A stretch of DNA of 64,000 nt, from positions 1-64,000 of the forward strand of contig NZ_FNZF01000002.1 in the NCBI RefSeq assembly GCF_900109165.1. The letters are read 5' to 3'. This stretch comes from Bhargavaea ginsengi. GTDB taxonomy: Bacteria; Bacillota; Bacilli; Bacillales_A; Planococcaceae. Below the pieces are notes generated by a model that was not told where the DNA came from, made no database searches, and was given only the letters and a program-made list of their open reading frames with translations. The stretch's first letter is position 1. Every line of letters starts with the position of its first letter. The position numbers and the translations under genes were made by a program. Of the stretch, positions 41,877 through 50,584 are shown piece by piece.

Positions 41877-41904
41877 ATTATACACGATTCAGCTGCCAAT
41901 GCAA
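41877..41904 (-). promoter_or_regulatory. Promoter of tRNA-Arg
   Basis: On the minus strand: TTGCAT, 16 bases, TATAAT, ending 20 bases before the tRNA. Confidence 0.7.
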
Positions 41905-42041
41905 AAGGGCAAATTTTTTTGTGCAGTCTTACATGTGAACCGGAAAGATCGAATTGATTTGAGGCATCAAGATAAACGAATTCTTGATATTACTAAATGG
42001 AAAGATGCAAAATTTCCTGACATCTCACGAGTAATTTTGCA

Positions 42042-42070
42042 TTTACCAGAAAAAATGTTTCGATTATGAT
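42042..42070 (+). promoter_or_regulatory. Candidate promoter of the NhaC gene
   Basis: TTTACC, 17 bases, TATGAT. Confidence 0.5.
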
Positions 42071-42072
42071 CG

Positions 42073-42087
42073 ATATAGCGCTTACAT
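42073..42087 (-). promoter_or_regulatory. CcpA cre-like site at the NhaC promoter
   Basis: Read on the minus strand, ATGTAAGCGCTATAT fits the extended cre consensus except for the fixed C. It covers the expected transcription start. Confidence 0.5.
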
Positions 42088-42115
42088 TTCATTCTCATAA
42101 GGGGGCTGAATTCAG

Positions 42116-43585
42116 TTGAGAAAAGCAGACCAACATCATGAAGACAACAGCAAGCAGCTGGAGTTTAGCTTTTTCTGGGCAATCGTGCCTCTGGTAGTCA
42201 TGATCGGAATCATGCTTTACACGGTTGTCGAACTCAAACAGGGACCACACATCCCGCTGATTGTAGGCACAGTGACAGCCGCACTAGTAGCGATAAAGAC
42301 AGGATTTTCCTGGAAAGAAGTAGAGGAAATGATGTATAAGGGGATCCGGCTGGCACTGCCGGCAGTGGTCATCATTATTCTCGTGGGACTCATCATCGGT
42401 TCGTGGATGGGCGGGGGAATCGTCGCTACAATGATCTTCTATGGTCTTAAACTGCTTAGCCCAACGTATTTCCTTGTCGCGATCTGTCTGATTTGTTCGA
42501 TTGTATCACTGGCAATCGGCAGCTCCTGGTCGACGATGGGAACAATCGGTGTCGCAGGCATGGGCATCGGGATGGCGATGGGGATTTCACCGGGTATGGT
42601 CGCAGGTGCGGTTATTTCCGGCGCTTACTTTGGCGACAAGCTGTCGCCGCTATCGGACACAACCAACCTTGCTTCAGGACTGACGGATACCGATTTGTTC
42701 GACCATATCAAGCACATGCTGTGGACAACGATCCCGGCCCTCATCATTGCACTCGGAATCTATGCGTTTCTCGGTTCAAATGTGAGCGGAGCGATTGACG
42801 CTGAACAAATTGCACAGACCGCTTCCGTTATGCAGGAGAGTTTTCTGATTTCTCCATGGCTACTCCTCGTACCGATTATTGTCATCGGTATGGTGGCGCT
42901 CAAGGTCCCTGCTGTTCCCGCTCTTGTCATCGGGGCTGTGCTTGGCTTTCTCTCTCAGGTATACATTCAGGGGGATGATGCCACGGCAGCTCTCACGGCA
43001 TTGCAGGAGGGCTATGCCATTGAGACAGGCAACGCCCTGGTGGACGCTCTGTTCAATGGCGGAGGATTGGATTCGATGATGTACACCGTCAGCATGACCA
43101 TCGTTGCTATGACGTTCGGCGGAATTCTTGAGTATTCCGGAATGCTCAAAGCCATCATGAATCAGCTTTTGAAGCTGATCCGGAGCACGGGATCGCTGAT
43201 CGCTTCAACAATCGGGGCAGCGTTCCTCACGAATGCCTCTTGTGCGGAACAGTACATATCGATCGTCGTTCCGTCCAGGATGTTTGCGGGAACTTATAGG
43301 AAGATGGGGCTTGCCTCCAAGAACTTATCCCGCGCTCTGGAAGACGGCGGCACGCTCACATCAGTCTTCATCCCGTGGAACACATGCGGGGTGTTCATCT
43401 TTGGCACACTTGGCGTCGGGGTGCTTGAATACGGTCCGTACGCCCTGTTGAATCTGCTCTGTCCGGTCATTTCAATCATTTATGCATATACAGGACTCAC
43501 AATTGCCAAGATAGAAGGCGGAGGCAGAGGTGAGGGCGGCATGAAAGAACCGGCAAAAACGAAAAGTGAGCTTCAGCACGTCTGA
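42116..43585 (+). CDS. NhaC-family Na+/H+ (or organic-acid) antiporter
   Basis: 489 aa with about 12 membrane helices. The family motifs IGSSWSTMGTIGVAGMGIG, GAYFGDKLSPLSDTTNLAS and NASCAEQYISIVVPSRMF are all present. NhaC exchanges Na+ for H+; the MleN branch exchanges malate/Na+ for lactate/H+. The cre-like site at the promoter leans slightly to an organic-acid role, but sequence alone does not decide. The start is TTG 42116 with GGGGG ten bases upstream. Confidence 0.9.
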   Translation: MRKADQHHEDNSKQLEFSFFWAIVPLVVMIGIMLYTVVELKQGPHIPLIVGTVTAALVAIKTGFSWKEVEEMMYKGIRLALPAVVIIILVGLIIGSWMGGGIVATMIFYGLKLLSPTYFLVAICLICSIVSLAIGSSWSTMGTIGVAGMGIGMAMGISPGMVAGAVISGAYFGDKLSPLSDTTNLASGLTDTDLFDHIKHMLWTTIPALIIALGIYAFLGSNVSGAIDAEQIAQTASVMQESFLISPWLLLVPIIVIGMVALKVPAVPALVIGAVLGFLSQVYIQGDDATAALTALQEGYAIETGNALVDALFNGGGLDSMMYTVSMTIVAMTFGGILEYSGMLKAIMNQLLKLIRSTGSLIASTIGAAFLTNASCAEQYISIVVPSRMFAGTYRKMGLASKNLSRALEDGGTLTSVFIPWNTCGVFIFGTLGVGVLEYGPYALLNLLCPVISIIYAYTGLTIAKIEGGGRGEGGMKEPAKTKSELQHV

Positions 43586-43608
43586 GCCTGGAAGCAGGAA
43601 CTCATTGA

Positions 43609-43986
43609 GTGAATCCAGTTCTCATTCTCGGTGCTCCTGATTCGTATCACCAAGTGGTGGAGGCGTTTTGCATCCCGTGTCGATCAGCAGCCAATAGAAA
43701 GTGTATATAGCTATATCCAGATTTTCGGCGCAAACAACCGGGAGATTCGGGAAGACATTGGCTTTACTATCCTAAAAAGTCCTCAAAAGCATATCAGTCA
43801 GACTGCAGCAGGGAAACGGTCGCACAGATTCCCTCCGATTTTGGCTATGAGCCGGTCCGGCAGGTTGCGATTGACGACGATTGGTCCGCATTGCGGTTCC
43901 GGAAAGCATCAGATATCAAGAAAATGACTCGTTCGTTTGCCTATACGGATGAAGGGAAGAAAAGGACGGAAGGCAAACAATCCTAA
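43609..43986 (+). pseudogene. Remnant of an unidentified coding gene
   Basis: Two coding-like pieces in different frames. The first starts at GTG 43609 (VNPVLILGAPDSYHQVVEAF) and soon meets a stop. The second ends at TAA 43984 (SRETVAQIPSDFGYEPVRQV then AIDDDWSALRFRKASDIKKM). The strong terminator directly behind at 43998 argues that this was once a transcribed gene. The family is not recognised; deletion plus frameshift is the simplest explanation. Confidence 0.5.
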
Positions 43987-43997
43987 TAGCACATACT

Positions 43998-44025
43998 AAA
44001 GGGGCGCAATCAGCGCCCCTTTTTC
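43998..44025 (+). terminator. Rho-independent terminator (plus strand)
   Basis: A 10-bp stem AAAGGGGCGC / GCGCCCCTTT with loop AATCA and TTTTT. The end of the minus-strand YetF-type gene lies inside it. Confidence 0.88.
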
Positions 44026-44702
44026 CTTTGTACGGCCAATGTCCCGTCAGGCAAGTATTCCGCGTAGAACACATCCGAAACAGATGTGATGTTCTGCTTT
44101 CTCAGCTCACTGATCAGCCAATCCGGCGATAAACCGAGTTCGTTCATTTCGTGACTGGCCAGTTGACCGTCCATAACGACAGTGGTCGGCAGATTTCTGT
44201 GTGGTTTCTGGGGAACCTGCAAATCGTCTTTTGTGACGGGAGCATGTCCGGATCTCATCGTGACACTCAATTGGCCGTTTGGCTCAAGAATGGCATATTC
44301 CACTCCGGATATTGAAAAAGCGTGCTCTCTTCGCAGCAACATTGAGAGATCATCCAAGTTCAACCTGAGCTGAGCAAGAATTTCTTCCTGTACGATTCCC
44401 TTGCGAATAAGGATGGAAGGTTCGCCGTCGGTCAGTACCCGGGTTTTCTTGGACTTCAAACCTGCAAACCCCAGGAGGATAACTGCAGCGCACCAGACAA
44501 TCAGGGCAATCAGGTCATGAATTGTATCATTGCCTGCAGGTCTGACAGCCAGGTCGGCCGTAATCGAACCGATCGTAATTCCTGCGATGTAATTAAAATA
44601 AGTCAGCTGGCTCATCTGTTTTTTGCCCATGATCCTAGTAAGGAGAAGAAGGGCAAAAAAAGCGAACAGTGAGCGCAAAATGGTCACCAGGTATTCGTCC
44701 AA
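44010..44702 (-). CDS. YetF/YrbG-type DUF421 membrane protein
   Basis: 230 aa. Three N-terminal membrane helices (LFAFFALLLLTRIMGKKQMSQLTYFNYIAGITIGSI) are followed by a soluble DUF421 domain with LTDGEPSILIRKG, LRREHAFSISGVEYAILEPNGQLSV and LPTTVVMDGQ. Members such as YetF, YdfR and YkjA are found in spore formers; some act in the spore membrane. The start is TTG 44702 with GGAG about ten bases upstream. Confidence 0.88.
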   Translation of the reverse strand: MDEYLVTILRSLFAFFALLLLTRIMGKKQMSQLTYFNYIAGITIGSITADLAVRPAGNDTIHDLIALIVWCAAVILLGFAGLKSKKTRVLTDGEPSILIRKGIVQEEILAQLRLNLDDLSMLLRREHAFSISGVEYAILEPNGQLSVTMRSGHAPVTKDDLQVPQKPHRNLPTTVVMDGQLASHEMNELGLSPDWLISELRKQNITSVSDVFYAEYLPDGTLAVQRKKGR

Positions 44703-44762
44703 GCGATTCCACTCCTAAAAATCATGATCGGTATAGGGTGTGGAATCCGTATCAGACTATAC

Positions 44763-44798
44763 AAAAAAGCACCGGATTTCCAAACGGAAAACCGGTGC
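44763..44798 (-). terminator. Terminator of tRNA-Ser
   Basis: On the minus strand, a 13-bp stem GCACCGGTTTTCC / GGAAATCCGGTGC (one mismatch) is followed by six T. Confidence 0.9.
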
Positions 44799-44804
44799 CG
44801 GTAG

Positions 44805-44892
44805 CGGAGATGAGAGGATTTGAACCCCCGCGGCGCGTGAACGCCCTAACTGATTTCGAGTCAGTCCCCTTCAGCCTCTTGGGTACATCTCC
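44805..44892 (-). tRNA. tRNA-Ser (anticodon CGA)
   Basis: 88 nt without CCA. Acceptor GGAGATG / CATCTCC, anticodon stem ACTGA / TCAGT with loop CTCGAAA (anticodon CGA, codon UCG), a long variable arm GGGCG-TTCA-CGCGCC typical of tRNA-Ser and a GGGGGTTCAAATCCTCTC T arm. Confidence 0.95.
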
Positions 44893-44912
44893 ATGATTTG
44901 ATGACAAATGAA

Positions 44913-44941
44913 ATTATATCATTCGAGAAAAAGGTCCGCAA
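44913..44941 (-). promoter_or_regulatory. Promoter of tRNA-Ser
   Basis: On the minus strand: TTGCGG, 17 bases, TATAAT with an extended TGA in front, ending 20 bases before the tRNA. Confidence 0.75.
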
Positions 44942-45079
44942 CCCTTTTTAAATGATTTTTTCTGATAGGGCCCACTTGAGTGATGACCGGGCTTTACTGC
45001 CCATCCAAGTCGGACTGGAAGGCTGGAATTCAAGACAAATGAACCATAACTTTCTCCGGATTCCAAATAGATTCAAGCT

Positions 45080-45088
45080 TGCTATGAT
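45080..45088 (+). promoter_or_regulatory. Extended -10 promoter of the aminopeptidase gene
   Basis: TGC-TATGAT, 36 bases before the start codon. The 140 bases upstream hold no other feature. Confidence 0.45.
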
Positions 45089-45124
45089 TTATATGTCTGA
45101 ATATTTTAAATGGGGAGGAAGTAT

Positions 45125-46525
45125 ATGAAAAACAAGACGATTGCACTCACACTGGCCGCCATGCTGGCGGCAGGCGTCGCTGCGCCGACAGCTGTCATTG
45201 CACAACCGATTGAATCAGGATACCAGGAAGCGCTTAATCAGTTTGACCAGAAAGCGATACGAAAAATCGATGTGGACCGGATCTACAACCACATTGCTAC
45301 GCTTTCAGAAGCTCCTCGGGTGGCAGGTACAGATGTGGAGAACCGGGCTGTTGATTACCTCCGTGATGAGTTCAAGTCTTACGGTTATGATGTCGAAGTC
45401 CAGCCATTCACTTATGTCGGCTATACGGAACCGACCCGTATTGAACTCGATGTGCCTGGTCATGAAGGTGAGCTGAACCCGGGTAATTTCACTTATGGCA
45501 TTTCCGGTGATGTGACAGCCGGTCTTGTCGATGCGGGAATCGGCTCACCGGCGGATTTTGAAGGAATCGATGCGGAAGGAAAGATTGCAGTTGTCCAGCG
45601 TGGCGAATTCAGCTTTGCTGAGAAAATTGTAAATGCCGCCGACGCGGGTGCAGCCGGAGTAGTCATCTACAATAACGGTCCGGGCGCTTTGAACGGAACC
45701 CTCGGGGGCCACGATGACCGATTTGTGCCGGCCGTCTCGCTTTCTCAGGAACAGGGGCAGTCCCTCCTCCAGCATATGAACGGAAATCCGGGTGCAGAGG
45801 CACGGATCTTGGTGGAAGGAGCTGAAACAGGAGAGCATACTTCCCACAACGTGATTGCCACGAAGCATCCGACAAACAAGAAAAAGGACACAGGTGAAGT
45901 AATCGTAATCGGATCCCATATGGACTCTGTTCCGGGAGCGCCTGGTGCAAATGATAATGCTTCGGGTACTGCAGTGACACTGGAACTTGCACGTGCGATG
46001 AAGAATCTGCCGTCAGACACTGAAATCCGTTTTGCTTCTTTCGGAGCGGAAGAACTGGGCCTGATCGGCTCTCACCATTATGTCAGCGAGCTTTCCGATA
46101 CGGAAAAGGACCGGATCATCGCAAACTTTAACCTGGATATGGTCGGAAGCCGAGATGCAGGTGATCTGATCGTGGCTTCCGTGGACGGGGAACCGAATCT
46201 TGTGACGGAGCTGACCCAGAAGGCGAGCGCAAAGCTGAACGGGGAGCCGACAACACGCGGAAGAAGCGGTTCGAGTGACCATGTACCGTTCCACCAGGCA
46301 GGCATCCCTGCGGCTCTCTTTATCCACAGCCCACTGGAGCCTTGGTATCATACGCCACAGGATACGCTCGACAAGATCAGCAAGGAGAAACTTTTGGATG
46401 TTGCTGAAATCGTGGCAGCTGCCGTATACGACAGGGCCCGTTTCGATAACCAGAATCCGAAAGATAAAAAACGCAAAGAAACTACAGTTCCAAAAGAAGC
46501 GTTCTTCGAACAGTCGATTCGATGA
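45125..46525 (+). CDS. Secreted M28-family zinc aminopeptidase with PA domain
   Basis: 466 aa. A Sec signal peptide (KNKTIALTLAAMLAAGVAAP, cleavage after about AVIA) is followed by an N-terminal part, a protease-associated insert (about 125-230: GKIAVVQRGEFSFAEKI) and the M28 peptidase core. Zinc ligands are visible in IGSHMDSVPGAPGANDNASG (His, Asp), GAEELGLIGS (Glu), NLDMVGS (Asp) and PWYHTPQD (His). It removes N-terminal residues from peptides outside the cell, like B. subtilis YwaD. GGGGAGGAA lies just before ATG 45125. Single gene. Confidence 0.93.
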   Translation: MKNKTIALTLAAMLAAGVAAPTAVIAQPIESGYQEALNQFDQKAIRKIDVDRIYNHIATLSEAPRVAGTDVENRAVDYLRDEFKSYGYDVEVQPFTYVGYTEPTRIELDVPGHEGELNPGNFTYGISGDVTAGLVDAGIGSPADFEGIDAEGKIAVVQRGEFSFAEKIVNAADAGAAGVVIYNNGPGALNGTLGGHDDRFVPAVSLSQEQGQSLLQHMNGNPGAEARILVEGAETGEHTSHNVIATKHPTNKKKDTGEVIVIGSHMDSVPGAPGANDNASGTAVTLELARAMKNLPSDTEIRFASFGAEELGLIGSHHYVSELSDTEKDRIIANFNLDMVGSRDAGDLIVASVDGEPNLVTELTQKASAKLNGEPTTRGRSGSSDHVPFHQAGIPAALFIHSPLEPWYHTPQDTLDKISKEKLLDVAEIVAAAVYDRARFDNQNPKDKKRKETTVPKEAFFEQSIR

Positions 46526-46555
46526 ATTACAACACTTTAACAAACTCCTGATCCG

Positions 46556-46600
46556 AATAAATGCCTTCACTCCTAAATTGGAGTGGGGCATTTATTGATT
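46556..46600 (+). terminator. Terminator-like hairpin after the aminopeptidase gene
   Basis: A stem of about 16 bp AATAAATGCC...CACTCC / GGAGTG...GGCATTTATT; the tail is weak. The next 130 bases show only a TATAAT at 46705-46710 in front of the LacI gene. Confidence 0.7.
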
Positions 46601-46735
46601 TCACTTGATCGCCTCTGATCTTGAGCAGCCAGTCTCCATGCATACTCGACTAGGTTAGAAAGCAGCGGAACAGGCGTCGACTTTTCTTCTTTTTCCCTTC
46701 AATGTATAATCCGGAAATAAGAGGAGGTGAATGCG

Positions 46736-47719
46736 GTGGAAAACCAAGTTACTGCACACGAGGTCGCGAAATTGGCGGGGGTTTCACAATCCTCGGTTTC
46801 CCGTGTCTTTACAAAGGGAGCGAGTGTATCTGAGAAAACCCGGGAAAAAGTCCTGAAAGCCGCCGAACAGCTCGGTTATCGGCCGAACGAGTATGCCCGA
46901 AGCCTGATCAAGAGAAAATCCAGTCTGATCGGCCTTGTCATGAAAGGCGTTTCCAACCCTTATTATCCGCACGCAGTGAAGAAGTTCACTTCTGAACTGA
47001 AGAAGCTGGGGTATAGCGTACTCCTGATTGATACGGATGATGTCGAACTGCAGATGCAGGATATAGATGCCCTGCTGTCTTACCACGTTGCTGGAGTGGT
47101 CATCATGGACGCGACTGCTTCTTTTCAGACAGCCGAGATGCTCCGGCGTTTCCGGATACCGGCCGTGCTATTTAACCGTGTCGTTCCGGGTACCGGACTC
47201 CACTCGGTCAGCTGTGAAAACGAATCGGCAGCCAGGGAAATCGCCCGTCTCCTTATCGCCCGAGGGTGTAAATCATTCACATACGTAGGAGGCCGTGAAG
47301 GAGCCTCCACGCATATCGAGCGCCTGAAAGGGTTTACCGAAGAGCTGGAGAATCATGGATTTGGGTGCCAAGTATTGCCGGGTGATTTTACTTATGGCAC
47401 CGGGTACCGGAATGGTGCCGAAATGATCGAGTCCGGCCGCCTCACGGATGCGGTGTTTGCCGTGACGGATTTAATGGCTTATGGGATTTATGATGCGTTC
47501 CGTGACCGGGGAGTCCGTGTTCCGGAACAGGTCAAGCTCGTCGGATTTGATGATATCGAAATGTCTTCCTGGTCCTCTTACAATCTCTCTACATATGCGC
47601 ATCCGGTGGACCGGATGGTGGCACTCTCCATTGAATTGCTTCTCGATCCCGAGCAGAGCCACGCGGAGGGGGAAGTGCATTATCTTACTGGTGAGATGAG
47701 ATTGCGCGGCACTACATAA
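46736..47719 (+). CDS. LacI/GalR-family transcriptional regulator
   Basis: 327 aa. The helix-turn-helix is VTAHEVAKLAGVSQSSVSRV (about residues 5-24) with the hinge VLKAAEQLGYRPNEYARSL; the periplasmic-binding-like domain follows (LIGLVMKGVSNPYYPHAVKKF to VGFDDIEMSSW). GTG 46736 has AGGAGG eight bases upstream; GTG 46727 overlaps that site. The palindromes at 47775 and 47797 just downstream are typical LacI operators, so it should control the HisD-like/GntP genes in response to their substrate. Confidence 0.92.
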   Translation: MENQVTAHEVAKLAGVSQSSVSRVFTKGASVSEKTREKVLKAAEQLGYRPNEYARSLIKRKSSLIGLVMKGVSNPYYPHAVKKFTSELKKLGYSVLLIDTDDVELQMQDIDALLSYHVAGVVIMDATASFQTAEMLRRFRIPAVLFNRVVPGTGLHSVSCENESAAREIARLLIARGCKSFTYVGGREGASTHIERLKGFTEELENHGFGCQVLPGDFTYGTGYRNGAEMIESGRLTDAVFAVTDLMAYGIYDAFRDRGVRVPEQVKLVGFDDIEMSSWSSYNLSTYAHPVDRMVALSIELLLDPEQSHAEGEVHYLTGEMRLRGTT

Positions 47720-47737
47720 AAAACAGTCTTGACTGTT
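47720..47737 (+). other. Perfect inverted repeat after the LacI gene
   Basis: AAACAGTC-TT-GACTGTTT directly follows the stop. It may be a weak terminator; the TTGACT it contains could also act as a -35. Confidence 0.4.
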
Positions 47738-47774
47738 TCGACAATTTTAAGTAATGTACCTTTTGTAAGCGTTT

Positions 47775-47812
47775 TTGCATACGTATTCATTCAAAATTGC
47801 ATACGTATGCAA
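47775..47812 (+). promoter_or_regulatory. Two LacI-type operators
   Basis: TTGCATACGTATGCAA (47797-47812) is a perfect palindrome with the central CG of LacI-family sites. TTGCATACGTATTCAT (47775-47790) is a second copy with a changed right half, 22 bases away, that is on the same face of the helix. A cre-like TTTGTAAGCGTTTTT overlaps just upstream. Confidence 0.75.
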
Positions 47813-47843
47813 ATTCCTAGATCTTGAAAGGGGTCCAACCAAA

Positions 47844-49127
47844 ATGAAATTCATCAAGCAAGGTAAATCCTCAGAAGAAGTTAAACAAAGTGACGCGAAA
47901 GTTTCAGAAACGGTAGCTGCGGCACTTTCCGATATTGAAGAAAAAGGCGATGCAGCAGTACGTGAAATGTCCGCTCGATTCGATAAGTGGGAGCCGAAAT
48001 CGTTCCGCCTGAGCGAAGAGCAGATTTCTGAGATTGTCGGCCGTGTGCCGGAACAAGTGATCGAAGACATCAAGTTTGCGCAAAAGAATATTCGTGAATT
48101 CGCTGAAGCACAGCTCGCTTCGCTGAGCGATGTGGAAGTCGAGAATATTCCGGGTGTCATCCTCGGCCATAAAAATATTCCGGTGAACAGTGTCGGATGT
48201 TATATCCCGGGTGGCCGGTACCCGATGGTCGCTTCTGCACATATGAGCGTTTTGACAGCCAAGGTGGCAGGTGTTAAGCGAGTGATCGCGTGCACGCCTC
48301 CGATCAACGGAGAGATTCCTGAAGCGACAGTTGCGGCGATGCATCTTGCAGGTGCGGATGAAATCTACCTTCTTGGCGGCATACAGGCTATGGGCGCAAT
48401 GGCGATCGGCACAGAAACCATTGAATCTGTCGATATGATTGTAGGGCCGGGCAATGCGTTTGTTGCGGAAGCGAAGCGTCAACTGTATGGCCGTGTTGGC
48501 ATCGACCTGTTCGCCGGCCCGACTGAAACATTGGTCGTTGCTGATGAAACGTCGGATGCGGAAATCATTGCAACCGACCTTCTGGGACAGGGTGAGCACG
48601 GTCCGACTTCTCCTGGTGCACTCGTGACGACAAGCGAGAAGCTTGCATATGAGACGCTGGAAGAGATCGAACGCCAGCTGAAAGTATTGCCGACTGCTGA
48701 TGTGGCACGTGTTTCCTGGGACGATTATGGTCAGGTGATTGTCGTCGATTCGATCGAGGAGGCACGGGAAGTGGCGGATGAAATGGCCTATGAACACGTC
48801 GAGATCCTCACTGAGAATCCTGATTACTTCCTGGAGAACATGACCAACTACGGCTGCCTGTTCCTCGGGCCTGAAACGAACGTCGCCTACGGGGACAAGG
48901 TAATCGGAACCAACCATACGCTCCCGACAAAAGGAGCTGCGCGCTACACCGGCGGTCTGTGGGTCGGCAAGTTCATCAAAACGGTCACTTACCAGAAGGT
49001 TAAGCCTGAAGCCAGTGCCTATATCGGCGAATACGCAGCACGTCTCTGCCAGCTTGAAAACTTTGCCGGACATGCAGAGCAGGCATTGCTCAGGGTCCGC
49101 AGATATGGCGACCAGAAGAAAAACTAA
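47844..49127 (+). CDS. HisD-like polyol/hydroxyacid dehydrogenase (HpsN-type family member)
   Basis: 427 aa, the histidinol-dehydrogenase fold: [67 protein letters not shown] and [21 protein letters not shown]. The pattern GGLWVGKF and the absence of other his genes point to the subgroup that includes sulfopropanediol dehydrogenase HpsN, which does a two-step NAD-dependent alcohol-to-acid oxidation. ATG 47844 follows AAAGGGG. It is under the LacI operators and precedes the GntP permease. The true substrate (a C3-C4 sugar acid, polyol or sulfonate) is open. Confidence 0.87.
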   Translation: MKFIKQGKSSEEVKQSDAKVSETVAAALSDIEEKGDAAVREMSARFDKWEPKSFRLSEEQISEIVGRVPEQVIEDIKFAQKNIREFAEAQLASLSDVEVENIPGVILGHKNIPVNSVGCYIPGGRYPMVASAHMSVLTAKVAGVKRVIACTPPINGEIPEATVAAMHLAGADEIYLLGGIQAMGAMAIGTETIESVDMIVGPGNAFVAEAKRQLYGRVGIDLFAGPTETLVVADETSDAEIIATDLLGQGEHGPTSPGALVTTSEKLAYETLEEIERQLKVLPTADVARVSWDDYGQVIVVDSIEEAREVADEMAYEHVEILTENPDYFLENMTNYGCLFLGPETNVAYGDKVIGTNHTLPTKGAARYTGGLWVGKFIKTVTYQKVKPEASAYIGEYAARLCQLENFAGHAEQALLRVRRYGDQKKN

Positions 49128-49139
49128 AATCACATTTAT

Positions 49140-49170
49140 CCGGCCCCGGGTCATCAGACCCGGCGGCCGG
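49140..49170 (+). other. GC-rich intercistronic hairpin
   Basis: CCGGCC-CCGGGTC / GACCCGG-C-GGCCGG with loop ATCA, 13 pairs and one bulge, no T-run. It probably protects the 3' end of the dehydrogenase message. Confidence 0.6.
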
Positions 49171-49195
49171 AGTACATAATTAGGGGGATTTGTTC

Positions 49196-50515
49196 ATGCT
49201 CGGAATGATAGGTATGATCGGGGGCCTGGTTCTGCTCATCTGGTTGACGATGCGCGGGATGAATCTGCTGATTGTTGCGCCGCTATCGGCGCTGTTTGTT
49301 GCTCTGATGAACGGACTGCCTCTCTTCCCGCAACTTGCGGAAAAAGGGGCAGCCAACTTCCTGACGGGTTATATGGAAGGATTCTCAGGGTTCATCATGT
49401 CCTGGTACCTGATGTTCCTGGCAGGTGCCATCTTCGGTAAAGTCATGGAAGACAGCGGTGCTGCGGATGCGGTATCCAAATGGATCGTCGATAAGCTTGG
49501 GATGAAACAGGCCGTACTTGCGGTAGTCGCGGCCTGTGCGGTCCTGACTTACGGCGGTGTCAGCCTCTTCGTCGTTGCCTTCTCAGTGTACCCGATGGCA
49601 GTCAGCCTCTTTAAAGAAGCAGATCTGCCACGCAGGTTCATTCCGGCAGCACTTGCTTTCGGTTCGACAACGTTCACGATGACATCGGCGGGTTCTCCGG
49701 AAATCCAGAACTGGATTCCGATCGAGTTTCTTGGCACATCGCCACTTGCTGGATGGGAAGTGAGTCTGATTGTCGCTGTGTTCATGATGGTCTTCGGTTA
49801 TTGGTGGCTCCGGAAGATGATCCGAAAAGCCGTTTCCAATGGTGAGCATTTCATCGAGAGAGAGTCGGATCACAGGGAAGATCGGGACGAGCTTCCACAC
49901 CCGTTCCTCAGCCTGATTCCGCTGCTCGTTGTACTGTTCGTCTCCTTTGGGTTCCACGACTCCCTGGGTACTTCCGCTCTGATCATTGCGCTTTCGGGCG
50001 GGGTGATCGCCACTTACCTTTTTAACCGCAGGTATTTCAGGAACTTCGGGAACGCGGTTTCCGAGGGGACACTCGGCGCGATCGTCGCCATTGCTAATAC
50101 TGCCGCGGTCGTCGGGTTCGGCGGCGTGGTCAAAACGACACCGGCCTTTGCAACTGCGGTAGATGCGATTACAAGCATACCGGGAAGCCCGCTGATTGGC
50201 GGAGCGGTCGCGGTCGGCATTATCGCCGGTCTGACCGGTTCCTCTTCGGGCGGACAGGCCATCGCGTTGCCGCTCCTTGCGCCGCATTATCTGGACATGG
50301 GCGTGAATGCGGAAGCCCTTCACCGTACTGTCGCCATTTCCTCCGGATCGCTTGACTCCCTGCCGCACGGCGGTTATACAGTCACGACCATCCGGTCCAT
50401 TGCCGGCGAGACCCATAAGGATGCTTATCCGGCCATGGGCGCCATGACGGTTATCGTACCGCTCGTAGGTGCAGCCCTTGCCGTCATCCTGTTCTCCCTT
50501 GGACTGGGTATCTGA
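49196..50515 (+). CDS. GntP-family permease
   Basis: 439 aa with about 12 membrane helices; GAIFGKVMEDSGAADAVSKWI and GLTGSSSGGQAIALPLLAPHYL are typical of GntP transporters, which take up gluconate and other sugar acids or hydroxy acids. ATG 49196 follows GGGGGA by seven bases; TTG 49190 is an in-frame alternative. It is cotranscribed with the HisD-like gene, so it should import that enzyme's substrate. Confidence 0.9.
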   Translation: MLGMIGMIGGLVLLIWLTMRGMNLLIVAPLSALFVALMNGLPLFPQLAEKGAANFLTGYMEGFSGFIMSWYLMFLAGAIFGKVMEDSGAADAVSKWIVDKLGMKQAVLAVVAACAVLTYGGVSLFVVAFSVYPMAVSLFKEADLPRRFIPAALAFGSTTFTMTSAGSPEIQNWIPIEFLGTSPLAGWEVSLIVAVFMMVFGYWWLRKMIRKAVSNGEHFIERESDHREDRDELPHPFLSLIPLLVVLFVSFGFHDSLGTSALIIALSGGVIATYLFNRRYFRNFGNAVSEGTLGAIVAIANTAAVVGFGGVVKTTPAFATAVDAITSIPGSPLIGGAVAVGIIAGLTGSSSGGQAIALPLLAPHYLDMGVNAEALHRTVAISSGSLDSLPHGGYTVTTIRSIAGETHKDAYPAMGAMTVIVPLVGAALAVILFSLGLGI

Positions 50516-50521
50516 TGTATC

Positions 50522-50550
50522 CCCGGCAGCATCCCATGCTGCCGGGTTTT
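50522..50550 (+). terminator. Strong Rho-independent terminator of the LacI-controlled unit
   Basis: An 11-bp perfect stem CCCGGCAGCAT / ATGCTGCCGGG with loop CCC and TTTTA. Confidence 0.9.
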
Positions 50551-50584
50551 ATTTGCGAAATAATGAATGGAAAGGGATGGGAAT

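Noticed and set aside
41722-42069. 115-codon frame on the plus strand
   Set aside because: Crosses tRNA-Arg on the opposite strand and the terminator; not a gene.
47904-49154. 416-codon open frame on the minus strand
   Set aside because: Antisense shadow of the HisD-like gene; no ribosome-binding site and Cys/His-rich nonsense composition.
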